Shown here one piece after another: positions 54,674-62,317 of a stretch of DNA of 64,000 nt; the stretch's first letter is position 1; each line of letters starts with the position of its first letter. The notes below the pieces were generated by a model. That model had not been told where the DNA came from. It ran no database searches and saw only the letters and a list, made by a program, of their open reading frames with translations. The DNA lies in NCBI RefSeq assembly GCF_045124755.1, contig NZ_JBGVMK010000082.1; one strand, written 5' to 3'. Origin of the DNA: Succinimonas sp045124755 (GTDB lineage Bacteria > Pseudomonadota > Gammaproteobacteria > Enterobacterales > Succinivibrionaceae). The translations under genes were made by a program, and so were the position numbers.

Positions 54674-57163
54674 ATGATTTTTATCTGGATGCGCAGAATC
54701 ATATGGTTCTGCATACTGCTGGGCAGCCTGCTGACTGCCGCCGGCTGCTTTTATTACTATCACACGCAAAGCGCTCTTCCCGATGTTAATGAGCTCAGGG
54801 ATGTTTCCTTTGAAACGCCTCTCCTCATCTATACAAAAGACAGGAAGCTTATCGGCGAATTCGGACAGCAGCGCAGAATGCCGCTTTCCATTCACCAGAT
54901 TCCGGAAAGACTGAAGAATGCCTTTTTAGCAATAGAGGATGCGCGCTTTTATGACCACGTAGGAATCGACCCCATTGGCATTGTACGCGCTGCCTATGCC
55001 GGTCTCTCTTCCGGAAAAAAGGTTCAGGGCGCCAGTACCATCACCCAGCAGGTAGCCAGAAACTTCTTCCTCTCCAATGAAAAAACCTTCTCCAGAAAAA
55101 TCAAGGAGATCTTCCTGTCCTGGAAGATCGAGCAGACTCTGACCAAGGATGAAATACTGGAGCTTTATCTTAACAAGATCGCTCTCGGACATCATTCCTA
55201 CGGCGTAGCAGCCGCCGCTTATGTCTATTTCGGCAAGACCGTAGATGAGCTTACTCTGGGAGAAATGGCAATGATAGCCGGACTCCCCAAGGCCCCTTCT
55301 AACCTTAACCCTATTTCCCATCCAGAAAACGCCAGAAAGAGAAGACATCTGGTGCTGAACAGAATGCTGCAGCTTAATATGATAACCCCGGAGGAATATC
55401 AGAACGCCGATAATGAACCCGTGTCCGCCTACTACCACAAGGCCAAGCTGGAAGCAAATGCTCCTTATGTGGCAGAGTCCATCAGACTGAAGATGGAGGC
55501 CACCTACGGCGAGGGCGTATACACCGAAGGCTACAAGGTTTATGCCTCCATAGACTCCGAAATGCAGCATGTGGCCAACCGGGCAGTATATGACGGCCTA
55601 AACGCCTATGATATGCGCCACGGCTACCGTAAGCCGGAAAACATCCTGCAATCTCAAAAAATTGACCTTAATGATGAAGAATCACTGAAGACTGTTCTCA
55701 AAAACTATAAAACCTTTGAGTACATTACCCCGGCCATAGCCGTATCTGCTGACAGCAAAACAAGCTCAGTTAATGTATATGTAAAGGACAAGGGAATCGG
55801 AACCATTTCCTTTGACCATATGAAATGGGCCAAAACCACCAGAAACGAAGTGCCCTCCGGGAATTTTCCGGCCAAAGTCGCCCAGTTTATAAAGCCGGGA
55901 GATCTGGTTTATGTAGAACATGTAAAGGACAATCAATATAAGCTGAGACAGATCCCCGCAGTGCAGGGCGCTCTCATCTCCCTTGACTCCCACACCGGGG
56001 CCATTAAGGCCATGGTGGGCGGCTACAGTTTTATGCAGAACACCTTTAACAGAGTGGAACAGGCAAAGCGCCAGGCCGGGTCAAACATCAAACCCTTCCT
56101 CTACTCCGCCGCGCTGGCTGACAGGTTTACTTTGGCTTCCCTGATGCTGGACGAAAGAATTTCCATCTGGAATCCCTGGAGCAAAAACAGCTGGTCTCCC
56201 AAGAATTCGCCTAACGTATATGAGGGACTCATCCCCATCAGAGAGGCTTTGACAAAATCAAAGAATGTGGTTTCCGTCCGTCTTATCAGAGCTTTGGGGG
56301 TTAACAAATTCGTAACGCACTTTTCCAAGTTCGGCTTCACTGTCAAAAAGTACCAGAAGAACGACTCCATCGCTCTGGGCGCCTTTGAGGTTTCCCCCCT
56401 GGAGCTGGTAACCGGTTATGCCACCTTCTCCAACGGCGGCTATAAAATCGAACCTTACCTCATTGAGACGGTTACTCTGGGAGATGCGGAACAGGTTATT
56501 TACAAAGCAAAACCTTATGATGCCTGCAACGATTGTCCTAATGCCGTGGTTAACTCCATTAAACCGGAGCTGGTACCCGAAGAATCCGAGCTTCTTGTTA
56601 AAGGACATCACGCAGAACAAATCATCACCCATGGCAATGCTTTCCTTATCGCCAGCACTCTTCACAGCGTTATCTGGGGCGGATCCGGCCCCCGTGGCAG
56701 GTACAACGGCACCGGAACCCGGGCCCGAGTAATGAAGAGGGATGATATCGCCGGAAAGACAGGAACCACCAACGAAAGCCGCGATGCCTGGTTTTCCGGG
56801 TTCAACGGCAATACCGTTACCACGGTATGGGTGGGTTTCGACAACTATGCAAAAAGCCTGGGACGGGGAGAATCCGGCGGTAAATCCGCTCTTCCTATCT
56901 GGATTGAATTTATGAACTATGCTCTCAAGGGAACTCCGGAAACCCCGGTGGAGCCTGGCGAAGACATCGTTACCAGCTCTGTGGCGGGTTATAAGGAATT
57001 CTTTATCAAGACTCCGCGCATTTCCGCAAACACCTATGTTACCGAAGAAGAGGACTTTAAGGTTGATAATGGCGGACGGAGCAGTTCCGGTTCATCATCA
57101 TCTTCCTCTTCATCCTCTCAGGGAAGCTTCGGAGGTGACGGCGGTCTTGATGACATAATGTAG
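54674..57163 (+). CDS. mrcA: penicillin-binding protein 1A
   Basis: 829 residues. Membrane anchor (IIWFCILLGSLLTAAGCFYY); glycosyltransferase domain with EDARFYDHVGIDPIGIVRA (catalytic Glu about residue 88), GASTITQQVARNFFLSNEKT and ELYLNKIALGHHSYG; an OB-like insert; transpeptidase with the active Ser in RQAGSNIKPFLY (about residue 470) and KTGTTNESRDAWFSG (about residue 693). It polymerises and crosslinks peptidoglycan at the inner membrane. The C-terminus is a Ser-rich tail (about 13 Ser, then GGDGGLDD). It is divergent from pilM, a widely conserved arrangement. The ribosome site is weak. Confidence 0.96.
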   Translation: MIFIWMRRIIWFCILLGSLLTAAGCFYYYHTQSALPDVNELRDVSFETPLLIYTKDRKLIGEFGQQRRMPLSIHQIPERLKNAFLAIEDARFYDHVGIDPIGIVRAAYAGLSSGKKVQGASTITQQVARNFFLSNEKTFSRKIKEIFLSWKIEQTLTKDEILELYLNKIALGHHSYGVAAAAYVYFGKTVDELTLGEMAMIAGLPKAPSNLNPISHPENARKRRHLVLNRMLQLNMITPEEYQNADNEPVSAYYHKAKLEANAPYVAESIRLKMEATYGEGVYTEGYKVYASIDSEMQHVANRAVYDGLNAYDMRHGYRKPENILQSQKIDLNDEESLKTVLKNYKTFEYITPAIAVSADSKTSSVNVYVKDKGIGTISFDHMKWAKTTRNEVPSGNFPAKVAQFIKPGDLVYVEHVKDNQYKLRQIPAVQGALISLDSHTGAIKAMVGGYSFMQNTFNRVEQAKRQAGSNIKPFLYSAALADRFTLASLMLDERISIWNPWSKNSWSPKNSPNVYEGLIPIREALTKSKNVVSVRLIRALGVNKFVTHFSKFGFTVKKYQKNDSIALGAFEVSPLELVTGYATFSNGGYKIEPYLIETVTLGDAEQVIYKAKPYDACNDCPNAVVNSIKPELVPEESELLVKGHHAEQIITHGNAFLIASTLHSVIWGGSGPRGRYNGTGTRARVMKRDDIAGKTGTTNESRDAWFSGFNGNTVTTVWVGFDNYAKSLGRGESGGKSALPIWIEFMNYALKGTPETPVEPGEDIVTSSVAGYKEFFIKTPRISANTYVTEEEDFKVDNGGRSSSGSSSSSSSSSQGSFGGDGGLDDIM

Positions 57164-57226
57164 ATAACGCCTGAATGCAAGCCGGGTAACCTTGCTGATA
57201 ACAACAGTGAAAACCCGGTTAAATTT

Positions 57227-57262
57227 AAAGGGCTGCGTCTTACGACACAGCCCTTTCCTTTT
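57227..57262 (+). terminator. Rho-independent terminator of mrcA
   Basis: A 13-base stem (AAAGGGCTGCGTC with GACACAGCCCTTT, one C-A mismatch) around TTAC, followed by CCTTTTG. It lies 64 bases after the mrcA stop. Confidence 0.83.
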
Positions 57263-57318
57263 GTCATCAGAGGCACCAGATTACGAACAACGCCGTCCCG
57301 TCCGTATTGCCTTAACCG

Positions 57319-59094
57319 CTAATTGCTCTCTCCGGAATTCTTTTTGTGTTCAATATAATCGGTCATAGCCTCAACATTAAGCGGCTCCGCAAAATAAAAA
57401 CCCTGAATATCGGCAATTCCTGACTGTCTAAGATAGTCAAGCTCTATACCGGTTTCCACCCCTTCGGCAATCAGCGAAAGCTTAAAGGTTTTTGCCAGAC
57501 TGATGATGGCATCTACGATCTGCTGTTTTTCCTGAGATTTGGAAATGTTGCTGATAAAGCACTTATCAATTTTGATGCAGTCCAGGGGGAAGGTCTTAAG
57601 ATTGGTGATGTTGATAAGTCCGGTGCCGAAATCATCAACGCTGATCTTTACTCCCATCTCGCGGAGATGGCCAAAGTCCTTAAGAATTCTGACGTCAGCA
57701 TGGGACAGCACCGTCTCCCGAAGCTCCAGCTCCAAAAATTTCGGCGGATAGTTAAGCTCCTCAAGAAGGTTGACAATTTTGGTCAGAAAATCCGGCTTTG
57801 AGATCTGACGTCTGGAAAGATTAACCGCCATCGGGTACATCTCGCCAAACTTTTCCTTCCAGGAAAGATTCTGTTCCAGCGCAGTTTTGAGCACCCAATC
57901 GCTGATGGTAACAATGACATCACTGTCCTCGGCTATGGGGATAAAATCATTAGGCATCAGCTTGCCAAAATCCGGACTGTTCCACCTGATAAGAGCCTCA
58001 ATGCCTTTAATTCTCTTCGTTTCTTCGCAAACCTTGGGCTGATAGTAAAGGTAGAACTCGCCCCGAGCCACGGCGCCGCTGAGCTTATTCTCAATTAACA
58101 CCCTCTTATTGGTTCCCATTCCCATAACTTCAGAATAGGTCATTACGTTTTGATCAAAGGATCTTTTTGCGGCCAGAAGAGCCACATCGGCATTCCTTAT
58201 CAAAGTCTCATAATCCATGCCGTGTTCAGGAAAGATGCTGATACCGATAGAAACAGAAACCGCAAAGGCGCCGCCAAAAATCTGATACTGGTTCCCGATT
58301 TCATTTTGAATGCTGGCCACAGCATTATCGATGACCTCGGCATCATTGCAGTTCTTCAGCATGACCAGAAACTGATCGCCGCTGAAGCGTCCGACAAATG
58401 CGGCAAAATCAGAAAGCGCATTTTTAATTCTTTCGGCAGTGATCTTCAGAATTTCATCACCCACCACATGCCCGTGCATCTTGTTAACGCTTAAGAAGTT
58501 TTTAATGTCCACCAAAATGAAGGCCAGCTTCTGTCCCGCGGCATCTGATTCTGAGAGATACTTCGCCCCTTCCACGGACAGACTGAGACGATTGGGAATA
58601 CCGGTGAGATAGTCGCTGTGCACCAGCTTATGAAGCATATTCTCAGATTTCTTGATAGCCGTGACATTAAAGGCAATGCCCCCTACTCCGTAGGAATTGC
58701 CGTCCTCCCCTACCAGAGGAAATTTAACGCTTTCAAACCAAAGACCGGCCTTTTCATTCTCACGGTAACGGTAAACATTCTTGGATTCCAGAACATACAT
58801 ATCGTCCCGGACATATCCTTCCACGAGTTTCTTCGGAGCGATGTCACGGTCAGTAAGCCCGACAAAATAGGATCTGTCCTTGTCAAACATGAGAGCATAA
58901 AACTGATTAACCCAGGTAAGCCTGAGATCGCTGTCCTTAAACCATATGGGAGCCTGAATCAAATCACAGAGAGTGATAAATTCGGCATTCTGCTTCCGTA
59001 ATGCTCTTATGGTTTTCTTTTGGATGACAAGAATACGCGCACACACAATAAGCGCAAGGAGCAGCACCAGCGAGCACGTGACAGCAATAATCAT
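57319..59094 (-). CDS. membrane-anchored PAS-GGDEF-EAL protein, likely cyclic di-GMP phosphodiesterase
   Basis: 591 residues: N-terminal membrane segment (IIAVTCSLVLLLALIVCARI), a PAS-type sensor domain (about residues 40-150, IWFKDSDLRLTWVNQFYALM), a GGDEF domain (about 160-310) and an EAL domain (about 330-585). The GGDEF signature is altered: GRFSGDQFLVML has SGDQF in place of GGDEF (about residue 236). The EAL side looks intact: GIEALIRW (about 370), AVNLSRRQI, ELRETVL, DDFGTGLINI and IKIDKCFI, with the metal-binding acidic residues. So diguanylate cyclase activity is doubtful and cyclic di-GMP hydrolysis likely. A single gene near the pilus genes, whose use c-di-GMP often controls; linkage is inferred. 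Confidence 0.88.
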   Translation of the reverse strand: MIIAVTCSLVLLLALIVCARILVIQKKTIRALRKQNAEFITLCDLIQAPIWFKDSDLRLTWVNQFYALMFDKDRSYFVGLTDRDIAPKKLVEGYVRDDMYVLESKNVYRYRENEKAGLWFESVKFPLVGEDGNSYGVGGIAFNVTAIKKSENMLHKLVHSDYLTGIPNRLSLSVEGAKYLSESDAAGQKLAFILVDIKNFLSVNKMHGHVVGDEILKITAERIKNALSDFAAFVGRFSGDQFLVMLKNCNDAEVIDNAVASIQNEIGNQYQIFGGAFAVSVSIGISIFPEHGMDYETLIRNADVALLAAKRSFDQNVMTYSEVMGMGTNKRVLIENKLSGAVARGEFYLYYQPKVCEETKRIKGIEALIRWNSPDFGKLMPNDFIPIAEDSDVIVTISDWVLKTALEQNLSWKEKFGEMYPMAVNLSRRQISKPDFLTKIVNLLEELNYPPKFLELELRETVLSHADVRILKDFGHLREMGVKISVDDFGTGLINITNLKTFPLDCIKIDKCFISNISKSQEKQQIVDAIISLAKTFKLSLIAEGVETGIELDYLRQSGIADIQGFYFAEPLNVEAMTDYIEHKKNSGESN

Positions 59095-59284
59095 ATGACA
59101 AACTCAAGGATACTAAACATATGACTAACAGTGTACAGTTAAAAAGGCAAAACAACACCACGAAATGAACTAAACTGTTAGTTACTTAAACAAAAAACAC
59201 AAACCGTAAAACACGAAATACTGAAGAGTTTGAACTGCTGAAGAGGTTTAACCTGATTACGCCATCCGCCACCAGGATGCATCC

Positions 59285-59836
59285 TCAGTCATACGCCCGG
59301 GCAAGAACCTCCTTGCCGTGGCTTTTCAGCCATTTCTCGCACTCCCAGTATTCCGGAAAGTATTTAACGCACATCTCATAAAAATCCCGGCTGTGATTCA
59401 TATGCACCCGGTGACTCAGTTCATGAACCACAATGGCATCCCTGACCTTAACCGGAGCCAGCATGAGCAGGATATTAAGGGAAATGTTGCCATCGGAGCT
59501 GCAGGATCCCCAGCGGGATTTCATAAGCTTAAAGGTAACCCTGCGAACCTTAATCTGCATAAGATCAGCATAATACCGCACCCGGGGAGCAATCTCCTTC
59601 AGAGCTTCCTGTCCCAGCATGTTTAGTTCCGGCACCGACATAGTGGCAGCCGGAGCAGCATTCTTTGCCGTATGGCTTGCGACCCAGTCAGCATGGCTGT
59701 CGATGAACTCCATGATTTTCTCATCAGGACAGCGATACGGACACCGCACCTCCGGCCGTCCTCCGAGGGATATGTAAAGACCTAAAGTTTTTCTGCGGGG
59801 ATTTCTGACTATGGGGATCCCTTTGTATTCCTGCAT
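59285..59836 (-). CDS. ygjP: YgjP-like metallopeptidase (DUF45, WLM-type)
   Basis: 183 residues. VRDAIVVHELSHRVHMNHSR carries the HExxH zinc motif with the downstream His (about residue 139), preceded by FKLMKSRWGSCSSDGNISLN, the family signature of DUF45. FPEYWECEKWLKSHG ends the domain. These small proteins resemble M48 peptidases; their cellular target is not known. It lies just past the groEL terminator on the same strand, so it may depend on read-through of groESL or its own promoter. Confidence 0.85.
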   Translation of the reverse strand: MQEYKGIPIVRNPRRKTLGLYISLGGRPEVRCPYRCPDEKIMEFIDSHADWVASHTAKNAAPAATMSVPELNMLGQEALKEIAPRVRYYADLMQIKVRRVTFKLMKSRWGSCSSDGNISLNILLMLAPVKVRDAIVVHELSHRVHMNHSRDFYEMCVKYFPEYWECEKWLKSHGKEVLARAYD

Positions 59837-59856
59837 TGGTTCTTCCTGATTTCCTA

Positions 59857-59885
59857 AAATAAAAAGGCCGGAAACTTGTCCGGCC
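59857..59885 (-). terminator. Rho-independent terminator of groEL
   Basis: GGCCGGA and TCCGGCC form a perfect 7-bp stem around a 6-base loop; on the minus strand it is followed by TTTTTATTTT. It lies 40 bases past the groEL stop and about 20 bases before the ygjP ATG. Confidence 0.88.
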
Positions 59886-59924
59886 CCTCATTACCCAAAA
59901 TTACAGCAAGCTAACAGCCTGATA

Positions 59925-61562
59925 TTACATCATGCCGCCCATGCCGCCCATACCGGCGCCGGCAGGAGCTGCCGGAGCATCCTTCTTAGGAAGCTCGGTA
60001 ATCATGCACTCGGTGGTAATCATGAGACCGGCAACGGAAGCAGCATACTGCAAAGCGCTTCTGGTAACCTTGGTAGGATCCAGAATGCCCATTTCCAGCA
60101 TATCGCCATACTGACCGGTAGCAGCATTATAACCATAGTTACCCTGACCGTTACGAACTTCATTGGCAACTACAGAAGCCTCATCGCCGGCATTTTCAAC
60201 GATCTGACGGAGCGGAGCTTCCATGGCTCTGAGAGCAACCTTGATACCAACGCTCTGATCCTGGTTGTCGCCCTGAAGATCCTTCAGCTTGCTGGCAACT
60301 CTGATAAGAGCAACACCGCCGCCGGCAACAACACCTTCCTCAACAGCAGCACGGGTAGCGTGAAGAGCATCGTCAACGCGATCTTTCTTTTCCTTCATCT
60401 CTACTTCAGTAGCGCCGCCAACCTTAATCACAGCAACACCGCCGGCAAGCTTGGCAACACGTTCCTGAAGCTTTTCCTTATCATACTGAGACTTGGTTTC
60501 ATCAATGGCATGACGCAGCTGAGCTACGCGATCCTTGATAGCTTCCTTGTCGCCGGCGCCATCGATTACAGTGGTGTTATCCTTGGTAATAACAATCTTC
60601 TTGGCCTGGCCGAGATCGTTAATGGTAGCAGCATCAAGCTTCATACCGATATCTTCGGAAATAACGGTACCATTGGTAAGAATGGCGATATCCTGAAGCA
60701 TAGCCTTTCTGCGGTCGCCAAAGCCAGGAGCCTTGACTGCCACAACCTTTACAATGCCGCGCATATTGTTTACAACCAGGGTAGCCAGAGCTTCGCTCTC
60801 AACATCCTCGGCGATGATAAGGAGCGGTCTGCTGGTCTTGGCAACGCCTTCGAGAACAGGAAGGATATCGCGGATATTGGAAATCTTCTTGTCAACGAGA
60901 AGGATATACGGCTCATCGAACTCTACTGAAGCGCTGTCCGGCTTGTTAATGAAGTAAGGGGAAAGATAGCCGCGGTCAAACTGCATGCCTTCAACGATGT
61001 CCAGGCTGTCCTCGAGACCGTTACCGTCTTCAACAGTGATAACGCCATCACGGCCAACCTTTTCCATGGCATCAGCAATGATCTTGCCGACAGTTTCATC
61101 GGAATTTGCAGAGATGGTGCCTACCTGAGCAATGGACTTGCTGTCATCGCAGGGAACGGAAATGCTCTTGAGTTCTTCAACAGCAGCCTGAACAGCCTTG
61201 TCAATACCGCGCTTGAGATCCATGGGGTTCATGCCGGCAGCAACAGACTTCAAGCCTTCGCTGATAATAGCCTGAGCCAGAACGGTAGCAGTGGTGGTGC
61301 CATCGCCGGCAGCATCATTAGCCTTGGAAGCTACTTCCTTAACCATCTGAGCGCCCATATTCTGGAACTTGTTCTCCAGCTCGATTTCCTTGGCAACAGT
61401 AACGCCGTCCTTGGTGATGGCAGGAGCGCCATAGCTCTTGTCCAGAACAACATTACGGCCTTTAGGGCCGAGGGTAACCTTTACGGCATTTGCAAGAACA
61501 TTAACGCCCTCAAGCATCTGAACGCGGGCGTCGCTTCCAAAAAGTACATCTTTAACTGACAT
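59925..61562 (-). CDS. groL: chaperonin GroEL (HSP60)
   Basis: 545 residues (E. coli 548), collinear: SVKDVLFGSDARVQMLEGVN, VTLGPKGRNVVLDKSYGAP (nucleotide site), GDGTTTATVLAQAI with the catalytic Asp, AAVEEGVVAGGGVALIRVA and the C-terminal GAGMGGMGGMM tail. It is the double-ring ATPase that folds proteins with GroES. 67 bases downstream of groES in one heat-shock operon, ended by the hairpin at 59857-59885. Confidence 0.99.
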   Translation of the reverse strand: MSVKDVLFGSDARVQMLEGVNVLANAVKVTLGPKGRNVVLDKSYGAPAITKDGVTVAKEIELENKFQNMGAQMVKEVASKANDAAGDGTTTATVLAQAIISEGLKSVAAGMNPMDLKRGIDKAVQAAVEELKSISVPCDDSKSIAQVGTISANSDETVGKIIADAMEKVGRDGVITVEDGNGLEDSLDIVEGMQFDRGYLSPYFINKPDSASVEFDEPYILLVDKKISNIRDILPVLEGVAKTSRPLLIIAEDVESEALATLVVNNMRGIVKVVAVKAPGFGDRRKAMLQDIAILTNGTVISEDIGMKLDAATINDLGQAKKIVITKDNTTVIDGAGDKEAIKDRVAQLRHAIDETKSQYDKEKLQERVAKLAGGVAVIKVGGATEVEMKEKKDRVDDALHATRAAVEEGVVAGGGVALIRVASKLKDLQGDNQDQSVGIKVALRAMEAPLRQIVENAGDEASVVANEVRNGQGNYGYNAATGQYGDMLEMGILDPTKVTRSALQYAASVAGLMITTECMITELPKKDAPAAPAGAGMGGMGGMM

Positions 61563-61629
61563 TTTAATATTTCCTGTAAAAAGACCCCGGCTGACTTACA
61601 GCGGCGGGGTTTATAAAAACCTGTTTAAA

Positions 61630-61923
61630 TCAGTCCTCGATAACTGCAAGAATATCGCTTTCAGACATGATAAGAACTTCTTCGCCGTCAAGCTTTTCTT
61701 TCTTAACGCCGTAGCCTTCGTTGAAAACTACCTTGTCGCCAACCTTAACACCCATGGGAAGAACAGTGCCGTTATCAAGAACACGACCGGCGCCTACGGC
61801 AATAACCTCGCCGCGGGTGGATTTATCAACAGCAGCGCCAGTGAGAAGAATGCCGCCGGAAGACTTGGCCTCAACCTCGGTACGCTTAACAATAACACGG
61901 TCATGTAAAGGACGAATTGTCAT
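61630..61923 (-). CDS. groS: co-chaperonin GroES (HSP10)
   Basis: 97 residues, the usual size: TIRPLHDRVIVKRTEVEAKS, the mobile loop SSGGILLTGAAVDKS, and VGDKVVFNEGYGVKKEKLDG at the base. It caps the GroEL ring. Expression is from the heat-shock promoter at 62015-62044, about 90 bases upstream. Confidence 0.98.
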   Translation of the reverse strand: MTIRPLHDRVIVKRTEVEAKSSGGILLTGAAVDKSTRGEVIAVGAGRVLDNGTVLPMGVKVGDKVVFNEGYGVKKEKLDGEEVLIMSESDILAVIED

Positions 61924-62317
61924 ATTCTCTATGTGGTCAAAGTTTAAATCCTTTGAACCGCCTCCAAACTAAAAATCAAAACCGGTATCAAACCGACAAA
62001 CTAACACTACCCCTTATGTGGGGACTTCAATACGATAATTCAAGAGTCCGGCAAAAATTTTTAACTATTTCGGGAGCGGAACCTAAAAGGCACTGGAAGT
62101 TACTATTCACAGCCCGTCAGAGCCCCTGTAAATGGTTAAAAATTGTACAGCATTCAAGGGGCAGAATGATGCCAAAGACTCACGTGGGCGATCTCTTAGA
62201 GACCGTCCATGCGGGAGGTAAAGTTCTCTGGTTACGGGGATGCGATCGGGCAGCCGGGATCGGACAGTCAATCCGATCGGCAAGTCCCTTGCAGTTGTCA
62301 GATTGGTCGTTGATTGA
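61924..62317. other. region between groES and the IS66 transposase
   Basis: About 390 bases. The first 120 hold the groES heat-shock promoter. The rest (about 62045-62317) has no supported gene and should include the end of the IS66 element; I could not find a clear terminal inverted repeat or target duplication. Confidence 0.55.
62015..62044 (-). promoter_or_regulatory. sigma-32 (RpoH) promoter of groES-groEL
   Basis: On the minus strand CTTGAA (62039-62044), 15 bases, CCCCACATA (62015-62023). This is close to the RpoH consensus CTTGAA-N13-17-CCCATnT with one changed base in the -10 element. It lies about 90 bases upstream of the groES ATG. No CIRCE (HrcA) inverted repeat was seen. Confidence 0.75.
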
